DNA of 64,000 bases from assembly GCF_900019265.1 (NCBI RefSeq), contig NZ_CYGX02000095.1, positions 28,248 through 92,247 on the forward strand. Direction: 5' to 3'. This DNA is from Paraburkholderia ribeironis (lineage in GTDB: Bacteria > Pseudomonadota > Gammaproteobacteria > Burkholderiales > Burkholderiaceae). Positions 16,361 through 24,688 of this stretch are shown piece after piece. Made by a program: the position numbers and the translations under genes. Below the pieces are notes generated by a model, which was not told where the DNA came from, ran no database searches, and saw only the letters and a list, made by a program, of their open reading frames with translations. Every line of letters starts with the position of its first letter. The stretch's first letter is position 1.

Positions 16361-17668
16361 ATGTCCACTTCGCCGATTTCCGCCGCTCAGCCCGATGCAA
16401 GCGGGCAAAACAGTAGCGCGCGGATCATCTTCGCGAGCTTCATCGGCACCGCAATCGAGTTCTACGATTTCTACGTCTACGCGACCGCCGCGGCGCTCGT
16501 CATCGGACCGGTGTTTTTCCCGCACAGCTCGGCCACCGCGCAGGCGTTGTCGGCGTTCGTCACCTTCGGCATCGCCTTCGTCGCGCGGCCGATCGGCTCG
16601 TTTCTGTTCGGCCATTTCGGCGACCGCATCGGTCGTAAATCGACGCTGGTCGCTTCGCTGCTGGTAATGGGCCTGTCGACCACGCTGATCGGCTTCGTGC
16701 CGGGCTACGACGCGATCGGCAGCCTCGCGCCGATCCTGCTGTGCGTGCTGCGCTTCGGCCAGGGCATCGGCCTCGGCGGCGAATGGGGCGGCGCGGCGCT
16801 GCTCGCCACCGAGAATGCGCCGGCCGGCAAGCGCGGCTGGTTCGGCATGTTCCCGCAACTCGGACCGTCGATCGGCTTTCTCGCGTCCAATGGCTTGTTC
16901 TTCGCGCTGGCCATGTCGTTGAGCGACGAGCAGTTCCGCAGCTGGGGCTGGCGCGTGCCGTTCCTCGTCAGCTCGGTGCTGGTCGCGCTCGGCTTGTACG
17001 TGCGGTTGAAGATCGCCGAGACGCCGGCGTTCCAGGCGGCCATCGAGCGCAAGGAACGCGTCAAGGTGCCGATCGCCACGCTGCTGTCGCAACACTGGCT
17101 GCCCACTGTGCTCGGCGCACTCGCGATGGTGGTCTGCTACACGTTGTTCTACAACGCCACTACGTTCTCGCTGTCATATGGCGTGTCGGCGCTGCATATT
17201 CCGCGGCAGACGTTCCTTGGGCTGTTGTGCATCGCGGTGGTGTTCATGGCGCTCGCCACGCCGCTGTCGGCGCGCGCCAGCGACCGCTTCGGGCGCAAGC
17301 CGGTGCTGATCACCGGCATCATCGCGGCGATCCTCTCGGGCTTCACGACGGCGCCGCTGCTCGGCAGCGGAGAACCGCTGCTGGTGCTGCTGTTCCTCGT
17401 GATCCAGCTGTTCCTGATGGGCGTGACCTTCGCGCCGATGGGCGCACTGCTGCCGGAACTGTTTCCGACCAACGTGCGTTACACCGGCGCGGGTGTCGCG
17501 TATAACCTGGGCGGGATTCTCGGCGCATCGGTCGCGCCGTATATCGCCCAGCTGCTCGCCGCGCACGGCGGCTTGCCGTGGGTCGGCGCGTATGTGTCGG
17601 TTGCCGCCGCTGTCAGTCTGATCGGCGTGCTGTGCATGCGCGAAACGCGCGATACGCACCTGATGTAA
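16361..17668 (+). CDS. MFS transporter, metabolite:H+ symporter (MHS) family
   Basis: Inner-membrane proton symporter of 435 residues with 12 predicted helices. ASFIGTAIEFYDFYVYATAAAL at the N-terminus and FGHFGDRIGRKSTL between helices 2 and 3 are the MHS signatures (ProP, ShiA, citrate and ketoglutarate permeases). A second RFGRKPVL motif lies between helices 8 and 9. The start was set at ATG 16,361 because GGAGA lies 7 bp upstream and the family fold begins just after. The open frame extends further upstream without homology. The substrate is not identifiable; neighbours give no clue. Confidence 0.9.
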   Translation: MSTSPISAAQPDASGQNSSARIIFASFIGTAIEFYDFYVYATAAALVIGPVFFPHSSATAQALSAFVTFGIAFVARPIGSFLFGHFGDRIGRKSTLVASLLVMGLSTTLIGFVPGYDAIGSLAPILLCVLRFGQGIGLGGEWGGAALLATENAPAGKRGWFGMFPQLGPSIGFLASNGLFFALAMSLSDEQFRSWGWRVPFLVSSVLVALGLYVRLKIAETPAFQAAIERKERVKVPIATLLSQHWLPTVLGALAMVVCYTLFYNATTFSLSYGVSALHIPRQTFLGLLCIAVVFMALATPLSARASDRFGRKPVLITGIIAAILSGFTTAPLLGSGEPLLVLLFLVIQLFLMGVTFAPMGALLPELFPTNVRYTGAGVAYNLGGILGASVAPYIAQLLAAHGGLPWVGAYVSVAAAVSLIGVLCMRETRDTHLM

Positions 17669-17720
17669 TCCAGCGCGCCGCAATGGCGCGTTAGTCGTCT
17701 GCAAATGCTGCAGATGCGAT

Positions 17721-17752
17721 GCCGTCGCGCGCATGTTTTCTCGCGCGACGGC
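17721..17752. other. 11-bp inverted repeat downstream of MHS permease
   Basis: Perfect arms GCCGTCGCGCG / CGCGCGACGGC with a 10-base loop, 53 bp after the permease stop. There is no T-run, so it may act as an mRNA 3'-end stabiliser or a rho-dependent stop rather than an intrinsic terminator. Confidence 0.5.
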
Positions 17753-17838
17753 ACCGGCTGAAACTCGCCTTGCGCTCTTCTGTATTACGCTCTTATTACT
17801 CGCTGATTATCCAGCACTCCTGCGTAAATCCCCTGGCC

Positions 17839-17866
17839 TTACGCGCCATTCTGATTTGCCTATACT
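17839..17866 (+). promoter_or_regulatory. Promoter-like element for small membrane protein
   Basis: TTACGC (17,839-17,844), a 16-bp spacer and TATACT (17,861-17,866), 37 bp upstream of the small membrane-protein start codon. Confidence 0.5.
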
Positions 17867-17903
17867 CGGCCTTGAAAACCCTAAAACAAACAGGGAGGCT
17901 GGG

Positions 17904-18083
17904 ATGAACATTCATCTTCACAACGCGGACGTCGTGATGATCATCGCGCTGGCGCTGCTCGGTTCGTTGCTGCTGGCGTTGCGCTTTCGTCCAGCGACGT
18001 GGAAGGGCATTGTCGTCGAAGCGTTGGCTGCGAACGCGGCCGCCATTGCGGCGGTAGTCGCGTTCGAATTGCTGGTGGCTTGA
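17904..18083 (+). CDS. Small membrane protein, 59 residues
   Basis: Too short for most gene callers, but well supported. The ATG has GGGAGG 6-7 bp upstream and a promoter-like element before that. The product has two hydrophobic segments, about residues 9-27 (VVMIIALALLGSLLLAL) and 39-57 (EALAANAAAIAAVVAFELLV), separated by a short basic RFRPATWKG loop, which suggests a hairpin in the inner membrane. I do not recognise the family and assign no function. It sits between a permease and an oppositely oriented small lipoprotein. Confidence 0.72.
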   Translation: MNIHLHNADVVMIIALALLGSLLLALRFRPATWKGIVVEALAANAAAIAAVVAFELLVA

Positions 18084-18115
18084 CTGGCTTATCGGTCTAA
18101 GCGGTCCTGGCGGTC

Positions 18116-18256
18116 TTATCGGTAATAGTAACCGCCGCCGTGGTGGTAGTAGCCGCCACCGCCGTAGTAGTAACCGGGGGCCGGCGCGACGATGCAGCCG
18201 CCGAGCGCCGTTGCCAGCAGCGTGCCCGCGACGAGAGTCAGGATCAAGCGTTTCAT
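18116..18256 (-). CDS. Small Gly/Tyr/His-rich lipoprotein, 46 residues
   Basis: MKRLILTLVAGTLLATALGGC is a clear lipoprotein signal with a lipobox ending at Cys21. The mature peptide is about 26 residues, mostly Gly, Tyr and His (YYYGGGGYYHHGGGYYYR). GAAGGAG lies 6-7 bp upstream of the ATG. Peptides of this kind are common and uncharacterised in Burkholderia. The His/Tyr clusters could bind metal or be a low-complexity surface tag (inference). It converges with the 59-residue membrane protein gene, the stops being 32 bp apart. Confidence 0.78.
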   Translation of the reverse strand: MKRLILTLVAGTLLATALGGCIVAPAPGYYYGGGGYYHHGGGYYYR

Positions 18257-18630
18257 ATTGTTCTCCTTCGAGTCAGATTGATTCGAGCCACAACCCCGAA
18301 TGACCTGATTGAACACGACGCCGCCTCGTCGGAACGTTGCCATTTGTAAGAGAAAATCACCAAGCTGTTACATGGTCGGCGCGTGTCAATCGTCGTGTCC
18401 GAAGCATGCGCGTGCCTGACTCACAGCCGCGGAAAACACCGCCTATACTGCGTTGAACATGCTCTTGCGGCGCATGCCTTGCTGGCGTGGCGTATGCGGC
18501 TCGACGGGTGGTCGATGGACACCGGTTTGAACACCAGCACGCCGCGCGGTAGCGCTCGGCCACTTCGACCGAGTGTCTGTGAGCGCGTACAGCATTCAAC
18601 GAAAAGCGACAGATTTAACAGGCGTGTAAT
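18257..18630. other. Intergenic region upstream of the small lipoprotein
   Basis: 374 bp holding the minus-strand promoter of the small lipoprotein and, perhaps, a plus-strand start for a transcript that ends near 18,828. A TATACT hexamer at 18,444-18,449 has no convincing -35 partner. No gene is supported. Confidence 0.4.
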
Positions 18631-18688
18631 GCACGACTGCGGCACGACTGCGGCACGACTCGCAGCACGAATCGCGGCACGAGTCGCA
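18631..18688. repeat. Degenerate 11-12 bp tandem repeat, 5 units
   Basis: Units GCACGACTGCG (twice), GCACGACTCGCA, GCACGAATCGCG and GCACGAGTCGCA follow one another. The unit length changes from 11 to 12, so it cannot encode a regular peptide repeat. Confidence 0.85.
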
Positions 18689-18741
18689 GCCTTCGTTCCG
18701 CCGACACGGCAGCAAGATGGTGATTTGCGACGATTCCTCTG

Positions 18742-18828
18742 CGCCCGCTGTTCCCCGACGCGGGCGTTTTCGAGGCGTAACGTGACAGCGCCCGTTGCTT
18801 GGGCGGACGGCACGTCACGCCTCTTTTT
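18742..18828 (+). terminator. Two plus-strand terminator-like hairpins with no plus-strand gene
   Basis: Hairpin 1: CGCCCGC / GCGGGCG followed by TTTT (18,742-18,770). Hairpin 2: GAGGCGT..CGTG / CACG..ACGCCTC with an inner CGCCC/GGGCG stem, followed by five T's (18,772-18,828). The T-runs face the plus strand only. The nearest plus-strand gene ends 660 bp upstream and waaC runs the other way, so they may end an unannotated small RNA. Confidence 0.5.
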
Positions 18829-18869
18829 CTATTGAGCAAACGATTGCGCGACAGCGCGACAAGCTGCGC

Positions 18870-19877
18870 TCAGGCGACGGCTGAACGGCGGACCTGCATC
18901 GCGGGCTCGCGTGGACTCGCATACACGTGGTCGATCGCAGCGAGAGCGGCACTGACGGGCGGCACCGAGCGGCCGTCGCCGACCGAGATCGAGCGATACG
19001 GCGATTCGATGCCGCAATGCGATGGCGAGGTCGCCACGAAGATCATCACGGTGCGCTTCTGCAACGCATGCGCAAGATGAACAAAGCCGGTATCGGTGCC
19101 GACCACCAGCGCGCAGGCGTCGATCATCTGCGCGATTCCGGTCACGCTCATTTGCGGCAGCACCGTCGAGCCCGGCACCTGGACGGCGATCTGCTCCGCC
19201 TCGGCGCGCTCGCCGGCCGAGCCCCACGGCAACATCACGCGAAAGCCGCGCTGTGTGAGCTCGCGGCCAACCGCCACCCAATGATTCGATGGCCACTTCT
19301 TCTCGTTCTTCGAAGTGGAGTGAAAGAACGCCGCGACGGGCGCGCCGTCGACCGTGAATGGCGGATTGACCGGTTCGGGCAGGCGCAGGTTGTAGAGCGC
19401 CGGGCCTTCCACCTCGTAGCCCAGCGCCTCGCTCGCGCTGATCCGCATGCCATGCCATGCATTGCACTGCGGACGCGGGCCGAATCGTCCGGTGTACGCG
19501 AATGCGGCGCCGCGCTCGCCCAGATCCTGGGACTGGTAGCCGATGCGCCGCGACGAGCGGGCGAGAAACGCGATGATCGCGCTCTTGTAGACGCCGTGAA
19601 TGTCGATGATGAAATCGTAGTGATGCACCCGCAGCTCGGCGATCGACGCCCAGATCGCCTTCAGATCGTCCCAACGGCGGGTCTTCTTGAAGCGGCGCAG
19701 CGGCGCGCACAGCACGCGGTCGATGCTTTCGTTCCACTGCACCAGTTCGGCGAATGCCTCATCACCCGCCCAATCGACCTGAACGCCCGGAAACGCGCGT
19801 TTGATATCGGCGACGACCGGCAACGCCTGCACGATATCGCCGAGAGACGTGACCTTGACGATAAGGACTCGCTTCAT
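18870..19877 (-). CDS. waaC: Lipopolysaccharide heptosyltransferase I
   Basis: GT-9 glycosyltransferase of 335 residues that adds the first L-glycero-D-manno-heptose to Kdo2-lipid A at the inner face of the cytoplasmic membrane. The N-terminus MKRVLIVKVTSLGDIVQALPVVADI is the WaaC/RfaC hallmark. HSTSKNEKKWP and VVGTDTGFVHLAHAL in the C-terminal domain bind the ADP-heptose donor. The ATG is the only sensible start. It stands alone and is divergent from the CLC gene across an AT-rich gap. Confidence 0.95.
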   Translation of the reverse strand: MKRVLIVKVTSLGDIVQALPVVADIKRAFPGVQVDWAGDEAFAELVQWNESIDRVLCAPLRRFKKTRRWDDLKAIWASIAELRVHHYDFIIDIHGVYKSAIIAFLARSSRRIGYQSQDLGERGAAFAYTGRFGPRPQCNAWHGMRISASEALGYEVEGPALYNLRLPEPVNPPFTVDGAPVAAFFHSTSKNEKKWPSNHWVAVGRELTQRGFRVMLPWGSAGERAEAEQIAVQVPGSTVLPQMSVTGIAQMIDACALVVGTDTGFVHLAHALQKRTVMIFVATSPSHCGIESPYRSISVGDGRSVPPVSAALAAIDHVYASPREPAMQVRRSAVA

Positions 19878-20089
19878 TGAAGACCTGTTAATTGTTCGAA
19901 AATGAATTCATTCTAGTCGACGATTGAAACATTCCTCCCCAAATCGTACATTGCGCGGGCTGCTTCTCAATACGACTTATTACATTATCAACCTGACAAT
20001 TGGCTATTCTGCCGTATTTCAAAATACTTTCGCCGATATCCACCGACGCCGCGGGTCTTATACTGCATTCTTTGCGCCCGCACTTCGTC

Positions 20090-21538
20090 ATGTCCCAGCC
20101 CTTCCCTCTGCGTTCATCCGCACTCATGCGTCGCGCGAAACGCCTCTGGCGGCAATATGGCATTTTCTGGCTCGGTGCGATCGCGGTCGGCCTGGTCGCG
20201 GTGCTGTACGCACGATTGATCGATTGGGGCTACGCCGAGTTCCGCACATTGCAACACCGGTTCGTGTGGGCGCCGCTGATCGTCACGCCCGCGATCGCGG
20301 CGCTTGCCGTCTGGCTCACGCGCACCTTCTTTCGCGGCGCCGAAGGCAGCGGCATCCCACAGGTGATCGCCACGCTTCATTCGAAGCCCGCCGAATACGG
20401 CGCGCGGCTGCTGTCTTGGCGGATCCTGTTCGGCAAGATCGCCGTATCGTTCCTGGGGATTCTGGGCGGCTTCACGATCGGCCGCGAAGGACCGACCGTG
20501 CAGGTCGGCGCAGCGGTGATGTTCAACCTGCGGCGACTCTATCCACGCTCGAACGCGCTGATCGAGCGGCAACTGGTGCTGGCCGGCGCGGCCGCGGGCC
20601 TGTCCGCCGCGTTCAACACGCCGCTTGCCGGCATCGTGTTCGCAATCGAGGAATTGACGCGCAGCTTTGAAGCGCGCACGAGCGGCGTGCTGATTACCGC
20701 GATCATCATCGCCGGCGTGGTCGCGCTCGGACTGAACGGCAACTACACCTACTTCGGCACCATCCAGATCGGCGTGCACTTCCCCGATCTGCTGGCGCTC
20801 GCCGTGCTGCTCACCGCCATCGTCACGGGAATCGCGGGCGGCGTGTTCGGCTGGCTGCTGTTGAATACGGCGCGCTGGATTCCCGCGCCGCTGCGCCAGT
20901 TGCATGGCGAGCGGCCGGTCGTGTTCGCCGCGCTGTGCGGGTTCGCGATCGCGGTGGTCGGGCTGGTTGCGGGCGGCGCGACGTTCGGCAGCGGCTATGC
21001 GGAAGCGCGCGGACTACTCGACGGACACGAGCAGATGTCGGTGTTCTATCCGTTCCTGAAGATGATCGCGATGATCGGTTCCTACCTGCCCGGCATTCCG
21101 GGCGGCATCTTTGCGCCGTCGCTGTCGATCGGCGCGGGCTTCGGCAATCTGCTGCACATGGTGTTCGACACGATGCAGTTGCCGATGCTGATCGCGCTCG
21201 CGATGGTCGGCTATCTGGCCGCCGTCACGCAGTCGCCGATCACGTCGTTCGTGATCGTGATGGAGATGATCGACGGCCACGCGCTGGTGATTTCGCTGAT
21301 GGCCACCGCGTTGATTGCGAGCCGCGTGTCGCGCCTGTTCGCGCCGCCGCTGTATGAGTCGCTGGCGCAGCGCTATATGGCGCCGCTGCCGCGACCGGCG
21401 CCCGCGCCGGTGCCTGAAGTGCCCGAGGTTCAAGCGCCTGAGGTTCAAGCCCATGCAGCCGACGCGTCCGAACCGGCGGCGCAACAGGTCGACGGCAAGC
21501 CGTCCGCTGATGACGGCACGGATGCCCGGCACCGATAG
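20090..21538 (+). CDS. CLC-family chloride channel/antiporter
   Basis: Integral membrane CLC protein of 482 residues. Selectivity-filter motifs are in order: GSGIP (86-90), GREGP (131-135) with the gating glutamate Glu133, and GIPGGIFAPSLSIG near the third filter segment. Glu188 in FAIEEL matches the internal proton glutamate (Glu203) of E. coli ClcA, so H+/Cl- exchange is more likely than a pure channel. The C-terminal tail of about 45 residues is Pro/Glu/Ala-rich, with a duplicated EVQAPEVQA. The chosen start is MSQPFPLRSS; an in-frame ATG 30 codons upstream lies in the AT-rich promoter zone. Confidence 0.92.
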   Translation: MSQPFPLRSSALMRRAKRLWRQYGIFWLGAIAVGLVAVLYARLIDWGYAEFRTLQHRFVWAPLIVTPAIAALAVWLTRTFFRGAEGSGIPQVIATLHSKPAEYGARLLSWRILFGKIAVSFLGILGGFTIGREGPTVQVGAAVMFNLRRLYPRSNALIERQLVLAGAAAGLSAAFNTPLAGIVFAIEELTRSFEARTSGVLITAIIIAGVVALGLNGNYTYFGTIQIGVHFPDLLALAVLLTAIVTGIAGGVFGWLLLNTARWIPAPLRQLHGERPVVFAALCGFAIAVVGLVAGGATFGSGYAEARGLLDGHEQMSVFYPFLKMIAMIGSYLPGIPGGIFAPSLSIGAGFGNLLHMVFDTMQLPMLIALAMVGYLAAVTQSPITSFVIVMEMIDGHALVISLMATALIASRVSRLFAPPLYESLAQRYMAPLPRPAPAPVPEVPEVQAPEVQAHAADASEPAAQQVDGKPSADDGTDARHR

Positions 21539-21622
21539 TCGACGCTGCGTACCGCGTGCGGCACGCGGCCTCAGGTCATCTCAATGCAACACCGCGCACC
21601 GCACATCAGGAAGAACGCACGA

Positions 21623-21877
21623 TCACACCTGGGGTATTTCGATCTTGACCTCGAGCACTTCGAGGTCGTCCTGACGTTCGAGGCTCACGCGAATATCGTC
21701 ATCGGAAATCTTCACGTACTTCGAAATCACGGCCACCAGTTCGCGTTGCAACGCAGGCAGATAATCGGCGGGTGCATGGCCGCCCGCGCGCTCGTGCGCG
21801 ATGATTAACTGCAGGCGTTCCTTCGCTACCGACGCGGACTTTTTCTTCTCGCCCAGCAAAAACGAAAGAATCGACAT
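21623..21877 (-). CDS. minE: Cell division topological specificity factor MinE
   Basis: Protein of 84 residues. It stimulates the MinD ATPase and drives MinCD pole-to-pole oscillation so that the Z ring forms at mid-cell. The N-terminal MSILSFLLGEKKKSASVAKERLQLI has the amphipathic membrane-targeting helix and the MinD-contact segment. The C-terminal half (YLPALQRELVAVISKYV and following) is the dimeric topological-specificity domain. Last gene of minC-minD-minE, 14 bp after minD. Confidence 0.98.
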   Translation of the reverse strand: MSILSFLLGEKKKSASVAKERLQLIIAHERAGGHAPADYLPALQRELVAVISKYVKISDDDIRVSLERQDDLEVLEVKIEIPQV

Positions 21878-21891
21878 TGCGTGCGCTCCCC

Positions 21892-22707
21892 TTACTTGGT
21901 GCCGAAGAGGCGCTGCAGCAGCCCGGGCTTCTGGTAGTCGGTAAAGCGAAGCGACTTCTGCTCGCCGAGGAAACGCGACACGACGTCCTTATAGGCTTCG
22001 GCCACATCGGTGCCGTCGAGGTGCACCGCCGGCAAGCCCTGGTTCGACGCATGCAGCACCGCTTCCGATTCCGGAATCACGCCGATCAGATCGATGCGCA
22101 GAATTTCCTGGATGTCGGTGAGCGACAGCATTTCGCCTTCGCTGACACGCTTGGGGTTGTAGCGGGTGATCAGCAGGTGTTCCTTGATCGGCTCCTTGCC
22201 GTCGATCGCGCGCTTGGTCTTCGACGACAGGATGCCGAGGATGCGGTCCGAGTCGCGCACCGACGACACTTCCGGATTCGTGACGATCAGCGCTTCGTCG
22301 GCGAAGTGCATCGCGAGCAGCGCGCCCGACTCGATACCGGCTGGCGAATCGCAAACGATGTAGGCGAAGTCCATCGCGATCAGATCGTTGATGACCTTCT
22401 CGACGCCTTCCATGGTCAGCGCGTCTTTATCGCGCGTTTGCGAAGCCGGCAGGATGAACAGGTTCTCGCACTTCTTGTCCTTGATCAGCGCCTGGTTCAG
22501 GTTGGCTTCGCCCTGGATCACGTTGATCAGGTCGTACACCACACGGCGCTCGCAGCCCATGATGAGATCGAGGTTACGCAGGCCGACGTCGAAGTCGATC
22601 ACGGCGGTCTTGCTGCCACGCAATGCGAGGGCCGATGCAAAACTCGCGCTCGTGGTCGTCTTGCCCACGCCACCCTTGCCCGAAGTCACCACAATGATTT
22701 TTGCCAT
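21892..22707 (-). CDS. minD: Septum site-determining ATPase MinD
   Basis: Membrane-associated ParA/MinD-type ATPase of 271 residues that recruits MinC to the membrane and is cycled by MinE. The deviant Walker A KGGVGKTT is at residues 11-18, with the signature lysine at 11. DFDVGLRNLD is the switch I region and DSPAGIE the Walker B/switch II. The C-terminal GLLQRLFGTK is the amphipathic membrane-targeting helix. Second gene of the min operon. Confidence 0.98.
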   Translation of the reverse strand: MAKIIVVTSGKGGVGKTTTSASFASALALRGSKTAVIDFDVGLRNLDLIMGCERRVVYDLINVIQGEANLNQALIKDKKCENLFILPASQTRDKDALTMEGVEKVINDLIAMDFAYIVCDSPAGIESGALLAMHFADEALIVTNPEVSSVRDSDRILGILSSKTKRAIDGKEPIKEHLLITRYNPKRVSEGEMLSLTDIQEILRIDLIGVIPESEAVLHASNQGLPAVHLDGTDVAEAYKDVVSRFLGEQKSLRFTDYQKPGLLQRLFGTK

Positions 22708-22811
22708 TACCCTTACCTTGTGTTCGTCAAATGCGTCAATTATGTACGGTCATATTTGCCGTGAAACGCCGCGTGTCGCCATCGCTCAGGGCCACGCGCG
22801 CTTCGCGTCGC

Positions 22812-23669
22812 TTATGTGAGCCGCAGTGGTTCGATCATCAATTTCTCTTGTTCCAGCCAGATCTGCACCGGCTTGCCGAGCACGTCGGCCGGCAGCGGGT
22901 TCTCGGTCGTTCGATAGATGCCCGCGATCGAGATGAGTTCCGGCTCGAGACACGTGCAGAAAATGCGTGCGTCGTGATTGCCCTGCACGCCGGCCAATGC
23001 GCGGCCGCGCAGCGGCGCGTAAATATGGATGTTGCCTTCCGCGATCACTTCCGCGCCGTAGCTCACGAGACCGAGCACGACCAGATCGCCCTTCGCGTAG
23101 ATGCGCTGACCGGAGCGCAGCGGCTTGTCGACCACCATCGTTTGCGACGAGGTGGCGAGCCGCACCGGCTCCGCGGCAGGCACCGGCTCGACCGCTGCGG
23201 CGGCGGGTGTCTCGGCTGCGGGCGTCCCGGCTGCGGGCACCTCGGCTGCGGATGCGCCGGCGGCGGGTGTGCCCGCGTTCGACCCGTCGGCAACCGGCGC
23301 TTGCACCACCGCGTTCGCGCCGTCTTCGTCCGCCGATTTCGACGCAGCGCCGCGGCGATCGCGTGCTTCGAGCAGCGGCAACGCCGATTCGGCCGCCCAC
23401 GTCTGCTGCGCGTCGGCGACCACGCCGACCGGGCGCATGCGCACGCTATCGAGCAGTTGCGCGATGTCGGCGAGCGGCACGCGCTCGTCATCGGCGAGAC
23501 GCCGCACGTCGATCGCGACGACATCGTTAGCGAAAAATTCGGGGGTCGCCTCGAAGCGCCGGGTCAGCTCGGCACGCATGGCCTCGAGGTCGGTGGTCTT
23601 GAGCACGAACAGGAGCGTATCGACAGAGCCGCTGCGAAGTTCGAAAAAGGGCGATTTCTTGGGCGACAT
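22812..23669 (-). CDS. minC: Septum site-determining protein MinC
   Basis: Inhibitor of FtsZ polymerisation, 285 residues. The N-terminal FtsZ-binding domain (FFELRSGSVDTLLFVLKT) is followed by an Ala/Gly/Thr/Pro-rich linker at about residues 120-165, then the beta-helical MinD-binding domain (RSGQRIYAKGDLVVLGLVSYGAEVIA). It is longer than the 231 residues of E. coli MinC because of the linker, which is encoded by imperfect GCGGGTGTCTCGGCT-like repeats. I chose the start MSPKKSP; an upstream in-frame ATG would add four residues. Confidence 0.96.
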   Translation of the reverse strand: MSPKKSPFFELRSGSVDTLLFVLKTTDLEAMRAELTRRFEATPEFFANDVVAIDVRRLADDERVPLADIAQLLDSVRMRPVGVVADAQQTWAAESALPLLEARDRRGAASKSADEDGANAVVQAPVADGSNAGTPAAGASAAEVPAAGTPAAETPAAAAVEPVPAAEPVRLATSSQTMVVDKPLRSGQRIYAKGDLVVLGLVSYGAEVIAEGNIHIYAPLRGRALAGVQGNHDARIFCTCLEPELISIAGIYRTTENPLPADVLGKPVQIWLEQEKLMIEPLRLT

Positions 23670-23962
23670 AGCGTTCGGCAAAAAATTTTGCGTATTTTAC
23701 AGGCGTCCACGCGTGCGGACAGCTTTTTTGCCGGAACATGAGCCACTTCGATTGCGGCGTGGCCATGTGTTGGCCATTGGGAGGGCGTCGGGCCGATGGA
23801 GGAGTCCATGGCCAAATCGCTAATCGAGTCGATCATCGAGTCGATCACCGGGCCAATGAGCGGTTCGACCATCATGTCGATGGGCCGGTCGCTCACGCGG
23901 CCACGATTGCTGCACAGATGCGCGAGGAAATCGAGCGGCAGGCTGTTGCGCCGCTCGCGAGA
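23670..23962. other. Intergenic region minC/GNAT
   Basis: About 290 bp. It contains a near-palindrome GCAAAA-AA-TTTTGC (23,678-23,691) and a minus-strand TAAAAT close to the minC start, which are probably promoter parts. A 12-bp direct duplication ATCGAGTCGATC lies at 23,823-23,846. The frames there encode Ser/Ile/Met-rich peptides with no recognisable similarity. Confidence 0.5.
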
Positions 23963-24496
23963 TCACTGCTGGGACGCCTCGGAGGGGGGCGCCACGTGCC
24001 GCACCAGCAGACTCTCGGCCTGCCCGGGCGGGCGCGCGACGCGCCGCGTTTCGCCAGTCGGACCGAAGCCGAGCGCCTCGTAAAAGCGCATTGCGGTGCG
24101 GTTGGCGTCGGCGACCCACGCGTAGATTTCCGTGGCTCCCGCGCCGGCGAGCCAGTCGCCGGCGGTGTCGACGAGCAGTTCGCCACCGCGCAGATGACGC
24201 ACGGCCGGCGCCACCCACAACTCGCAGACGAACGCGCGGCGTTCCCCAGCGTTGTCGAAATGCGCTTCGATCAGCCCGGCCGGATGACCCTCGGTGTAGA
24301 GGATGAAGGTACCGACGGACGAGGACACTGCGTGCTCCACAGCGGTCGCGTCGAAACTGGCGGCGTCCGCCGACAGTGCGTCCTCGAGCGTGGCGCCGAA
24401 CGCATAGGGCGCCTCCCGCAGCGACGCAGTACGTAGTTCGCGAAAAACGGCGCCTTGATCGGCGGCGATACGGCGAACAGTCAATGACGGACTCAT
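23963..24496 (-). CDS. GNAT-family N-acetyltransferase
   Basis: Acetyl-CoA-dependent acyltransferase of 177 residues in the cytoplasm. The core fold is visible: FILYTEGHPAGLIEAHF (beta 2-3), CELWVAPAVRHLRGGELLV, a variant of the V-x-x-x-x-RGxGxG/A pyrophosphate-binding loop, and NRTAMRFYEALGFGPTGETRR at the C-terminus. The loop (VRHLRGGELL) departs from the usual Q/RxxGxG/A, with His-Leu before Arg-Gly-Gly. The acceptor is unknown. It lies downstream of map on the same strand with a 192-bp gap, so co-transcription is uncertain. Confidence 0.9.
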   Translation of the reverse strand: MSPSLTVRRIAADQGAVFRELRTASLREAPYAFGATLEDALSADAASFDATAVEHAVSSSVGTFILYTEGHPAGLIEAHFDNAGERRAFVCELWVAPAVRHLRGGELLVDTAGDWLAGAGATEIYAWVADANRTAMRFYEALGFGPTGETRRVARPPGQAESLLVRHVAPPSEASQQ

Positions 24497-24688
24497 GCAG
24501 ACGAAAACCCTTTGAAATCCTAAGGCGTAGCTTTAACCGAACCGGCGCGCGAGTCAAATCATTATTCAACGGATGTGCCGCCGCGCCAAGCATCGACACG
24601 AGGCACGAGGCACGCGCAAGCCGGGCCGCATTTTACGCCGCCGGCATTCGCCGCAAGCTTCGGATGCCGCGTGCCGCGTGCCGCGCGC

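Noticed and set aside
15979..16416. Arg-rich open frame in the MHS permease leader
   Set aside because: No ribosome site, no recognisable domain, and it overlaps the well-supported permease start in another frame.
18383..18835. 150-codon plus-strand frame downstream of the small lipoprotein
   Set aside because: Cys/Arg/Ala-rich composition, runs through a repeat with changing unit length and through both terminator hairpins, and lacks a ribosome site.
19878..20089. AT-rich stretch between waaC and the CLC gene as transferred DNA
   Set aside because: It is only about 210 bp and lies at a divergent promoter, where higher AT is expected.
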